Position numbers and translations under genes: made by a program
Shown here: one piece after another, positions 1 to 7,438 of the stretch
How positions within the stretch are numbered: position 1 is the stretch's first letter
How the letters are laid out: every line of letters starts with the position of its first letter
Assembly: GCF_011250515.1 (NCBI RefSeq)
Contig: NZ_JAANOP010000009.1
Span: 62,001 to 126,000, forward strand
Source of the DNA: Aquirufa ecclesiirivi
GTDB lineage: Bacteria; Bacteroidota; Bacteroidia; Cytophagales; Spirosomataceae
Length of the DNA: 64,000 nt
Direction: 5' to 3'
The notes under the pieces: model-generated
What the model was told of the DNA's origin: nothing
Database searches by the model: none
The model's input: only the letters and a program-made list of their open reading frames with translations

Positions 1-1
1 T

Positions 2-508
2 TGTTCGAATAATTACGGGCCAAACCATTTTCCTGAGAAATTAATCCCCTTGATGATCCATAATATCCTCAATAACAAACCTTTACCAGTCTATGGGAAA
101 GGCGAAAATGTGAGAGATTGGCTCTATGTGGTAGATCATGCTCGGGCGATTGATACCGTTTTTCACCAAGGAAAAATCGGTGATACCTACAACATTGGTG
201 GATTCAATGAATGGAAAAACATCGATTTAGTGCATTTATTATGCCAAATTATGGATCAAAAACTTGGTCGTGCTGAAGGTACATCTAAGCAATTAATTAC
301 CTATGTCACCGACCGTGCTGGCCATGATTTGCGTTATGCCATCGATGCCCATAAAATCATGAATGAGCTAGGTTGGGAGCCTTCTTTGCAATTTGCAGAG
401 GGCCTAGAAAAAACAGTTGATTGGTATTTAAGCAATGAAAAGTGGCTCAAAGATGTGACATCAGGCGCCTACCAACAGTATTATCAAAACATGTATCAAG
501 GAAGATAA
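2..508 (+). CDS. rfbB: dTDP-glucose 4,6-dehydratase, C-terminal part (5' truncated by window edge)
   Basis: This is the last ~168 residues of RfbB, which converts dTDP-glucose to dTDP-4-keto-6-deoxyglucose in dTDP-rhamnose synthesis in the cytosol. The open frame runs back to base 2, so the first internal Met is not the start. The stretch [16 protein letters not shown] near the window edge and [20 protein letters not shown] are classic RfbB segments (Asn-Tyr-Gly-Pro and the RDWLYV substrate loop). The NAD-binding N-terminus and the YxxxK catalytic pair lie outside the window. It ends one base before rfbA, so the two are co-transcribed and probably translationally coupled. Confidence 0.95.
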   Translation, partial: CSNNYGPNHFPEKLIPLMIHNILNNKPLPVYGKGENVRDWLYVVDHARAIDTVFHQGKIGDTYNIGGFNEWKNIDLVHLLCQIMDQKLGRAEGTSKQLITYVTDRAGHDLRYAIDAHKIMNELGWEPSLQFAEGLEKTVDWYLSNEKWLKDVTSGAYQQYYQNMYQGR

Positions 509-509
509 A

Positions 510-1370
510 ATGAAAGGAATTATTCTAGCAGGCGGTTCAGGTACGCGTCTACATCCATTGACTTTGGCAGTAAGTAAGCAATTAATGCCTATTTACGACA
601 AACCTATGATTTATTATCCCTTATCCATTTTGATGTTATCTGGGATACGTGAAATATTGATTATCTCCACACCTCATGATTTACCTCACTTTGAGAAATT
701 ATTAGGAGATGGTTCACAAATTGGTTGTCATTTTGAATATGCAGTACAACCAGAACCGAATGGTTTGGCACAAGCCTTTGTCATTGGCGAAAAATTCATT
801 GGAAAAGCAAAGGTGGCCTTGGTATTAGGCGATAATATCTTTTATGGTTCTGGATTAAGTAAATTGTTACAGGCCAACAATGACCCGGATGGCGGAGTCG
901 TATATGCCTATTCAGTGAATGATCCTGAGCGGTATGGTGTAGTTGAATTTGATGCAGACAACAATGTATTGTCGATTGAAGAAAAACCCAATCAACCTAA
1001 ATCAAATTATGCAGTTCCTGGCTTATATTTCTATGACAATGAAGTGGTGGAAATTGCCAAAAACATTGCTCCTTCTCCCCGTGGTGAATATGAAATCACA
1101 GATGTGAATAAAGAATATTTAAAACGCGGAAAGCTTAAAGTAGGTATTTTAAACCGTGGAACGGCTTGGCTGGATACAGGTACATTTGCTTCTTTAATGC
1201 AAGCTGGACAGTTTGTTCAAGTTATCGAAGAAAGACAAGGCATGAAAATTGGTTGTATAGAAGAAGTAGCCTACCGTATGGGATATATTGAAGCTAAACA
1301 ATTAGAAGCCATCGCCAAACCATTGGTAAAAAGTGGATATGGACAGTATTTATTAAATCTGCTTCGTTAA
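510..1370 (+). CDS. rfbA: glucose-1-phosphate thymidylyltransferase
   Basis: It makes dTDP-glucose from dTTP and glucose-1-phosphate, the first step of dTDP-rhamnose synthesis. The 286-residue length is normal for the family. The nucleotide-binding signature [11 protein letters not shown] sits at residues 8-18, and EYEITDVN and the LDTGT motif follow in the C-terminal half. ATG lies one base after the rfbB stop. It ends convergently with the transporter gene on the other strand, the two overlapping by four bases. rfbC is 26 kb away and rfbD is not in the window. Confidence 0.97.
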   Translation: MKGIILAGGSGTRLHPLTLAVSKQLMPIYDKPMIYYPLSILMLSGIREILIISTPHDLPHFEKLLGDGSQIGCHFEYAVQPEPNGLAQAFVIGEKFIGKAKVALVLGDNIFYGSGLSKLLQANNDPDGGVVYAYSVNDPERYGVVEFDADNNVLSIEEKPNQPKSNYAVPGLYFYDNEVVEIAKNIAPSPRGEYEITDVNKEYLKRGKLKVGILNRGTAWLDTGTFASLMQAGQFVQVIEERQGMKIGCIEEVAYRMGYIEAKQLEAIAKPLVKSGYGQYLLNLLR

Positions 1371-2539
1371 GAAACGATTATTCCTGCCAATAAAGCAATG
1401 ACGAATAAGGCAATTGGAGGGAGCTTGGTCATTTGAGCTACCAAAAATGTCACAATCACAATACCGAATCCAATGAAATTCGCTTGTAAAATCATGGGAT
1501 GAATGAAGGTATAAACCGCCACGATGGTTAGTCCAACCGAAACAGATTGGATTCCAGGCAATGATGCTCGAATAAAGCGGTATTGCTTTAATTGCCCCCA
1601 AATTCTGTAAACGAAGAAAATAAGAAAGGTACCAGGCAGAAAAATACCTAATGCTCCGATGACACTGCCCGTCAGTGCCCCCAATATTCCATAATCTTTC
1701 ATCAGCAATACTCCAAGATAGGAAGTAAGTGCAAAAACGGGCCCAGGTAAAGTCTGAGATAGTGTCATCCCCGTAAGGAAATCATCTTCTCGGATGAGGT
1801 GTTTGAATTCTACAAATTCCGTAAATAAAACAGGCACTAAAACTTGTCCCCCGCCAAAAACCAAACTTCCGTTTCGGTAAAAATTCTCAAATATTCGAAT
1901 TGGATAATAATCCGTAAAATGTCCTAAAACAGCTAAAAAGAGAGCAAATCCCCAGAATAAATGAAAGTTTGCCCATGGAATAATCATTTTATGCTTATTC
2001 TGGCGGGGGAAATCTTTAAAATTCAACGATGATATCAAACCTCCCAACAACAGTAAAACAGGAAATATGAAAGGACTTTGGATGTACAATCCGATGGCCA
2101 CCGTAAACAAAAATATCAGGATATACATGGGGGCCCGAAGAAACTTTTTGGCCATAATCCAACCTGCTTGTAATATTAAACCAATACCAACAGGGGTAAC
2201 AAACTGGATGATCTCTCTATTTCTCAAATAGGTCATACCAAATGCCGCTAATGTCATAACAAAAACAGCTGGTGAAATCCAAGCAATTAACGTTAAATAA
2301 GCCATGTTGGCACCACCTCGTTTATAGCCAATAGCCGTAATCATCTGAGTCGAGGTTGGTCCAGGTAAAAAAGAACAAAGAGCTTGAATTTCAAACAACT
2401 CATCTTCCGTCAAATAGCCCTTCTCCTTCACTAATTTTTTAAGGAAAAGGGCTATATGAACTTGTACACCACCAAATGAAGTCATAGCCAATACTAACAC
2501 ATCCCATAAAAACTCGACATGTTTGGGCTTTCTCCACAT
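1367..2539 (-). CDS. chrA: chromate transporter (CHR family, two-domain form)
   Basis: This is a 390-residue membrane protein of the CHR family, built of two homologous halves each carrying the family's FGG and PGP signatures: TSFGG near residue 20 with PGPT at 59-62, and FGGG at 228-231 with LPGPV at 264-268. Multiple hydrophobic helices span the whole length. The family exports chromate in characterised members, but many homologues have unproven substrates, so the chromate assignment is by family only. The gene overlaps rfbA tail-to-tail by four bases and lies four bases downstream of the oxygenase gene, suggesting co-transcription with it. Confidence 0.85.
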   Translation of the reverse strand: MWRKPKHVEFLWDVLVLAMTSFGGVQVHIALFLKKLVKEKGYLTEDELFEIQALCSFLPGPTSTQMITAIGYKRGGANMAYLTLIAWISPAVFVMTLAAFGMTYLRNREIIQFVTPVGIGLILQAGWIMAKKFLRAPMYILIFLFTVAIGLYIQSPFIFPVLLLLGGLISSLNFKDFPRQNKHKMIIPWANFHLFWGFALFLAVLGHFTDYYPIRIFENFYRNGSLVFGGGQVLVPVLFTEFVEFKHLIREDDFLTGMTLSQTLPGPVFALTSYLGVLLMKDYGILGALTGSVIGALGIFLPGTFLIFFVYRIWGQLKQYRFIRASLPGIQSVSVGLTIVAVYTFIHPMILQANFIGFGIVIVTFLVAQMTKLPPIALFVIALLAGIIVS

Positions 2540-2543
2540 GGGC

Positions 2544-3509
2544 TTATTTTTTCAAACCTAATTCAATTAAGCGCTCTGTTAAAAACTCTCCAGCACTCAT
2601 ATCCGTATACATTTTTGGACTATCTGTGGATACACAAGATTCCAAACAAGTTAAATCCATCTCCGATCTAGGATGCATAAAAAAAGGAATGGAATAACGG
2701 GATGTTCCCATTTTTTCTCGTGGAGGATTCACCACACGGTGAATGGTTGATTTTAAATGGTGATTGGTCAAACGATCTAGCATATCCCCCACATTCACCA
2801 CTACTTGATCAGGTAAAGCCGTAATTGGAATCCATTTTCCATCCATTCGAAGTACTTCTAAGCCCTCAGCTGAAGCGCCCATCAATAAGGTTATCAAATT
2901 GATATCCCCATGCGCAGCGGCACGAACAGCTCCTTCTGGCAAAGCATCTGGATTTGGAATCGGGAAATAGTGAATGGCGCGCAAAATGGAATTACCATTT
3001 TTTACTTTGTCTTCAAAATAATCCTCCGGTAATTCCAAATACAAAGCAATGGCCCTTAATAGTGTTTTACCAGCATTTTCTAGCGTTTGATATGCTCCTA
3101 CGGTATACTTCTCAAAATCGGGGTATTCTTTGGGGAAAACATTTTCTGGATATTCATTCCATACCGAGTCTCCATCTTGTTGATACTTTTGGCCTACATG
3201 GTAAAACTCCTTTAAATCAGGCACTTTAAAGCCTTTGGCAGTCTCTTTACCTTTTCCGATATAACCACGCTGACCTGCTATTCCTGGGATTTCATAAGCT
3301 TGCTTCAAGGAATCTGGTGATTGAAAAAATTGCTCTACTTCTTGATACAATTTTTTTGTGAAATCATCCGACAAACCATGACCCTTTACGGCCACAAAGC
3401 CAATGGTATTAAAGGCATTACCTAAATCTTGAACAAATTGGGCCTTTCTAGCAGGATCACCCGAATTATATTCATTCAAATCTAAAGAAGGTATTTCTTC
3501 CAACAACAT
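2544..3509 (-). CDS. isopenicillin N synthase-like 2-oxoglutarate/Fe(II) oxygenase
   Basis: This is a 321-residue non-haem iron oxygenase of the IPNS/2OG-Fe(II) superfamily. An N-terminal DIOX_N-like region (IGFVAVKGHGL, residues 37-47) is followed by the double-stranded beta-helix core. The metal triad is H200, D202 and H257, and the co-substrate-binding RxS motif is R271-Y-S273. Bacterial homologues are often found with transport or stress genes and their substrates are unknown. It lies 4 nt upstream of chrA and just downstream of the superoxide dismutase on the same strand, so a run sod-oxygenase-chrA is likely. No signal peptide is seen, so it should be cytoplasmic. Confidence 0.85.
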   Translation of the reverse strand: MLLEEIPSLDLNEYNSGDPARKAQFVQDLGNAFNTIGFVAVKGHGLSDDFTKKLYQEVEQFFQSPDSLKQAYEIPGIAGQRGYIGKGKETAKGFKVPDLKEFYHVGQKYQQDGDSVWNEYPENVFPKEYPDFEKYTVGAYQTLENAGKTLLRAIALYLELPEDYFEDKVKNGNSILRAIHYFPIPNPDALPEGAVRAAAHGDINLITLLMGASAEGLEVLRMDGKWIPITALPDQVVVNVGDMLDRLTNHHLKSTIHRVVNPPREKMGTSRYSIPFFMHPRSEMDLTCLESCVSTDSPKMYTDMSAGEFLTERLIELGLKK

Positions 3510-3512
3510 AGT

Positions 3513-4244
3513 TTATTTTTTTATGGATGAAAATTGTTGAGATACAAAATCCCAATTGACTACATTCCAAAAAGCATTGATGTAATCTGCTCTTTTATTT
3601 TGGTATTTCAAATAATAGGCATGTTCCCAAACATCCAAAGCTAAAATTGGTGTTCCTTTTACTTCTGCAACATCCATTAAAGGATTATCTTGATTGGGAG
3701 TTGAACTAATCACTAATTTCCCCTCTTTCCAGATTAACCAAGCCCAACCTGAACCAAAACGACCCGTGGCCGCCTTTGCAAATTCGCTTTTTAACGTATC
3801 CATTCCACCTAAATCTTTCTGTATTTGTGCCAATAAATCAGCACTTGGTTTGGAACCTGTAGCTGGTCCAATCAATTTCCAAAAAAAGCTATGATTCCAG
3901 TGACCTCCGCCATTATTACGAACAGCCGTAGGCAATTGACTCATTTGACCCATCATGGCCTCTAATGATAAAGTAGCTGCGGCTGTACCCATTACTGCTT
4001 TATTTATATTATCCACATAGGCTTTATGATGGCGATCATGGTGAATTTCCATCGTTAATTTGTCAATATGCGGCTCTAAAGCATCAAATGAATAGGCCAA
4101 AGCTGGCAAAGTAAATGGAGCAGTCTCTAGGCCATTTTGTGCCTTAGTTACCAAAGATGGTAATACCATGCTCGCGCCCAAAAGCCCGAACGTTTTCTGT
4201 AAAAAATGTGATCTTTTCATGAATGTGGATAAAAGATTATTCAT
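3513..4244 (-). CDS. sodA: superoxide dismutase, Mn type, with N-terminal export signal
   Basis: It converts superoxide to peroxide and oxygen. The metal ligands H68, H118, D204 and H208 are all present, and the second-sphere glutamine lies in NQD (Q185), which fits the Mn rather than the Fe subtype. Unlike most bacterial SODs it carries an N-terminal extension: MKRSHFLQKTFGLLG followed by a hydrophobic stretch ending near TKAQ, which resembles a Tat signal with KR in place of RR. Two starts are possible: ATG at 4244, overlapping the end of recR by 8 nt, or ATG at 4220 (Met9), which places KR right at the N-terminus. The second looks more natural for the signal, the first for coupling. Confidence 0.93.
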   Translation of the reverse strand: MNNLLSTFMKRSHFLQKTFGLLGASMVLPSLVTKAQNGLETAPFTLPALAYSFDALEPHIDKLTMEIHHDRHHKAYVDNINKAVMGTAAATLSLEAMMGQMSQLPTAVRNNGGGHWNHSFFWKLIGPATGSKPSADLLAQIQKDLGGMDTLKSEFAKAATGRFGSGWAWLIWKEGKLVISSTPNQDNPLMDVAEVKGTPILALDVWEHAYYLKYQNKRADYINAFWNVVNWDFVSQQFSSIKK

Positions 4245-4848
4245 AGACTACTCGGCCGACAATACTTCGTCCAAGGGTAATTTCATCAGTATATTCCAAA
4301 TCACCACCTATGGGTATACCACGGGCAATGGTGGAAATTTTAATCGGGAATTCTTTTAATTTTTTCGTCAAATAAAAGGCCGTCGTATCGCCTTCCATGG
4401 TCGGACTAAGTCCTAATATCACTTCGGTCACTTTACCCGTACTTACTCGTTGAATAAGGGAATCTATTTGCAAATCACTTGGAGAAATACCTGCTAATGG
4501 AGAAATAATGCCTCCGAGAACATGATAAAGACCCATAAACTGACCTGTATTTTCGATGGCCAAAACGTCACGCATATCTTCCACCACACAAATCAGGCTT
4601 TCTTCACGCTTATGACTATGACAAATACCACATAAACCTCCATCGGAAATCATGTGACATTGAGGACAAAATTGGGTTTCCGTTCGTAATTGAACTAAAG
4701 CATGCGCTAATTGTAAGGATTGCGATTCGGGTCTCTTCAATAAATGAAGCGCTAAGCGCAAGGCGGACTTTTTCCCTATACCCGGTAACTTCGATATTTC
4801 TTCTACAGCCTGTTCAATAATCCGAGAAGGGTAATTATTCATGGCCAT
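4237..4848 (-). CDS. recR: recombination mediator protein RecR
   Basis: RecR works with RecO and RecF to load RecA at gaps during recombinational repair. The 203-residue protein has the expected order: a helix-hairpin-helix around LPGIGKKSALR (21-31), a four-cysteine zinc finger at C61, C64, C73 and C76, and a Toprim domain starting at ICVVED. The start is ATG at 4848; Met3 is an alternative. It follows clpS by 3 nt and overlaps the sod start, so the three minus-strand genes are probably one transcript. Confidence 0.97.
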   Translation of the reverse strand: MAMNNYPSRIIEQAVEEISKLPGIGKKSALRLALHLLKRPESQSLQLAHALVQLRTETQFCPQCHMISDGGLCGICHSHKREESLICVVEDMRDVLAIENTGQFMGLYHVLGGIISPLAGISPSDLQIDSLIQRVSTGKVTEVILGLSPTMEGDTTAFYLTKKLKEFPIKISTIARGIPIGGDLEYTDEITLGRSIVGRVVYE

Positions 4849-4851
4849 ACG

Positions 4852-5184
4852 CTATTGATAAGACTCTATTTCGGCAGAAATACCACGACGACAAATTTCA
4901 TTACGCATACTTACCAATTCTTCAAAATCTCCTGATTTAACGCCACATCTACCTCTAAAATGTATTTGAAGCGTACATTGTTCCGCCTGTTCCGGACTGT
5001 GTTCACACACTTCCATCAAGGTTATGATAACATAATCAAAGGAGTTAACCTCGTCATTGTACACTACCAACTGATGGGAAGCTACAACTTCTTCATCAAA
5101 GGCCAACTCGACATCTTCTTGATGCTTTTCTTGGTTTTGAAAAGAAATACCAAAACGAGAAATGTTATCTTCCGAGAATTCCAT
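4852..5184 (-). CDS. clpS: ATP-dependent Clp protease adaptor ClpS
   Basis: ClpS hands N-degron substrates to ClpAP. The core HQLVVYNDEVNSFDYVIITL matches the family's conserved LxNDDxxxxxxVI region, and the C-terminal half has the expected alternation of helices and strands. The 110 residues include a roughly 35-residue acidic N-terminal tail before the folded core, as usual for ClpS. It is the first gene of the clpS-recR-sod run; the 64 bases upstream separate it from the divergent symporter gene and must hold both promoters. Confidence 0.92.
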   Translation of the reverse strand: MEFSEDNISRFGISFQNQEKHQEDVELAFDEEVVASHQLVVYNDEVNSFDYVIITLMEVCEHSPEQAEQCTLQIHFRGRCGVKSGDFEELVSMRNEICRRGISAEIESYQ

Positions 5185-5248
5185 ATTTTTGATACGATTT
5201 ATAAAAACGACCTCTTAGCAAATTTAAAAAAAATCCTTTGAAACACCT

Positions 5249-6685
5249 ATGTCTGTAACTTTAGCCGGAGGAATTCTTGCCATCTATTTTGGCCTACTAT
5301 TAATCATATCCTACTTTACTTCCAAAGGTGCTGATACACATGCATTTTTTACTGCTAATAGGCAATCTCCTTGGTGGTTAGTAGCCTTCGGCATGATTGG
5401 TACTTCCATATCAGGATTAACGTTCATTTCCGTCCCAGGTGCTGTTGGCAAAACATCCTTTACCTATTATCAATTAATCTTAGGGCATTCATTGGGTTAT
5501 TTAACCATAGCCCTCGTTTTAATGCCCTTGTACTATCGCTTAAATCTTATTTCCATTTATGGTTATTTAGAAAGTCGATTCGGTTTTTGGTCCTACAAAA
5601 CAGGTTCAGCCTTTTTCTTGTTATCCCGAACCATCGGATCAGCAGCCCGTTTATATTTAGCTGTTAATGTCTTACAAATTGCCATTTTTGCTCCCATTGG
5701 TGTTCCCTTTGGCTTAACGGTATTCATTTCCATCTTGCTGATTTGGCTATACACGCACCGTGGTGGCGTAAAAACGATCATCTGGACAGATACTTTACAA
5801 ACCTTATTCTTACTGATTGCCTTGTTTATTACCATCTTCTTGGTAGGTCAACAAATGAACATGGGATTCATGGATATGGTTCATACCATTTCAGATAGTA
5901 AATATTCCCACATGTTTGAATGGGACTGGAAAAACACCCATTTCTTTGGAAAAGACTTCCTTGCCGGGGTATTTATCGCCATCGTGATGACAGGTCTTGA
6001 CCAAGATTTGATGCAAAAAAACCTGACTTGTAAATCCATTGGTGAGGCGCAGAAAAACATGTTTTGGTTTTACTGGGTGCTTCTTTTAATAAACCTTTTA
6101 TTTCTTTCTTTAGGTGCCTTATTATACATCTATGCCCAAAGTAAAAACATCGCCATTCCTGCGCAAACAGATAATTTATATCCTATGTTGGCTTTAAACG
6201 GGCACTTTGGTACCTTGGCAGCAGTCACCTTTTTACTCGGTATTATTGCCGCTTCCTATGCCAGCTCTGATTCTGCCTTGACGGCATTAACTACCTCTTT
6301 TTGCATAGATTTCTTACGAATTGAGAAGTTTCAAGAACAAAAAAGACATAAAATCAAGCATTATGTTCACCTAGGTTTTTCAGCTTTATTCTTTGTAGTG
6401 ATCGGCTTATTTCACTTATTTAATAATCAAGAACTAATTTCTGCCGTATTTAACTTGGCTGGATACACCTATGGACCATTATTAGGTCTATTCTCTTTTG
6501 GATTATTTACCAAAACACAGGTAAAAGACAAATGGGTGCCAATCATTTGTGTGGCCTCTCCTATCATTACCTTTTTGTTAGAATGGCAATCACAAGCGCT
6601 CTTTGGAGGATTTGGCTTTGCCAAGTTGATCCTCAACGGTGCTATTTGTTTTGCACTACTTTGGGCTATTCGGATAAAAAAATAA
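5249..6685 (+). CDS. sodium:solute symporter (SSS family)
   Basis: This is a 478-residue inner-membrane transporter with about 13 hydrophobic segments. The N-terminal region (PWWLVAFGMIGTSISGLTFISVPG, quoted in two parts PWWLVAFGMIG and TSISGLTFISVPG) is typical of Bacteroidota SSS permeases; GLDQDLMQKNL and the SSDSALTALTTSFCIDF stretch are further family hallmarks. Substrate cannot be read from the sequence; relatives carry sugars, sialic acid or other organic solutes with sodium. It is transcribed alone, divergent from clpS and ending at the hairpin at 6695-6719. Confidence 0.9.
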   Translation: MSVTLAGGILAIYFGLLLIISYFTSKGADTHAFFTANRQSPWWLVAFGMIGTSISGLTFISVPGAVGKTSFTYYQLILGHSLGYLTIALVLMPLYYRLNLISIYGYLESRFGFWSYKTGSAFFLLSRTIGSAARLYLAVNVLQIAIFAPIGVPFGLTVFISILLIWLYTHRGGVKTIIWTDTLQTLFLLIALFITIFLVGQQMNMGFMDMVHTISDSKYSHMFEWDWKNTHFFGKDFLAGVFIAIVMTGLDQDLMQKNLTCKSIGEAQKNMFWFYWVLLLINLLFLSLGALLYIYAQSKNIAIPAQTDNLYPMLALNGHFGTLAAVTFLLGIIAASYASSDSALTALTTSFCIDFLRIEKFQEQKRHKIKHYVHLGFSALFFVVIGLFHLFNNQELISAVFNLAGYTYGPLLGLFSFGLFTKTQVKDKWVPIICVASPIITFLLEWQSQALFGGFGFAKLILNGAICFALLWAIRIKK

Positions 6686-6694
6686 AGTGCATAA

Positions 6695-6719
6695 AAAAGG
6701 CGACCTAGGGTCGCCTTTT
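6695..6719. terminator. bidirectional terminator hairpin
   Basis: An 11-bp perfect stem (AAAAGGCGACC / GGTCGCCTTTT) with a 3-nt loop lies between the convergent symporter and YceI genes, with A and T runs on both sides so it can act in both directions. Confidence 0.85.
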
Positions 6720-6740
6720 CATTAGAACGGGGAATAATGA

Positions 6741-7304
6741 TTACTCTTGAATAAACTCACCACTAGCGCGTAATTCAATATCTTCTCCTACCATAGCTGC
6801 TGGCATGGTACCAACACCCCAAGCAGTACGATTGATTGCTCCAGATGCTTTAAAACCAGCTACTTTTTTACCTTGACGGTTTGTAGTAGTTCCGTTTAAC
6901 ACTAAATCCAAAGTAACAGGTTTAGTTACTCCGTGCATCGTTAAATCTCCAGCTAATTTATATTTACGATCAGCTACTTTACTGATTGACTTGCTTGCGA
7001 AAGTCAACGTTGGGAATTTAGCTGCATCAAAGAAATCAGGACTTTTTAAGTGTGTATCACGACGCTCATTATCTGTAAAAACAGTATTTACATCGGCAAC
7101 AATATTGAATTTTGCATCAGTAAAATCATCTTTAGCTGAAATCATAGTCGCTTCCGTAATTTTAAATGCTCCTTCAACATCTGAAATCGATAAGTGAACC
7201 ACGCTAAATCCTACCTTCGAGTGAGATTTATCAACATTCCATTTCTGAGCTTGTGCGGATAATCCACATGACAATAAAGCAATAGCAAAAAGTATTTTTT
7301 TCAT
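6741..7304 (-). CDS. YceI family periplasmic lipid-binding-like protein
   Basis: This is a 187-residue exported protein with an N-terminal Sec signal (MKKILFAIALLSCGLSAQAQ, cleavage after AQA). The mature part begins with KWNVDKSHSKVGFSVVHL, the typical YceI opening, and contains the LTMHGVTKPVTL and AFKASGAINRTAWGVG blocks of the family's lipocalin-like barrel. Members bind isoprenoid-type lipids, but the role in this organism is unknown. It is a single gene ending at the shared hairpin. A second YceI gene lies at 62640. Confidence 0.92.
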   Translation of the reverse strand: MKKILFAIALLSCGLSAQAQKWNVDKSHSKVGFSVVHLSISDVEGAFKITEATMISAKDDFTDAKFNIVADVNTVFTDNERRDTHLKSPDFFDAAKFPTLTFASKSISKVADRKYKLAGDLTMHGVTKPVTLDLVLNGTTTNRQGKKVAGFKASGAINRTAWGVGTMPAAMVGEDIELRASGEFIQE

Positions 7305-7438
7305 AATAATTATTTTTTATTGGGTTAATTATAGAATTCGAAACTACCATTAAATAACACAAAAGCAATTAACAAATCAAAAAATCGTTCGGGATAGGAA
7401 GAAATTTGCGACAAAAATCCAAAATCCTGCGAAAAAGT

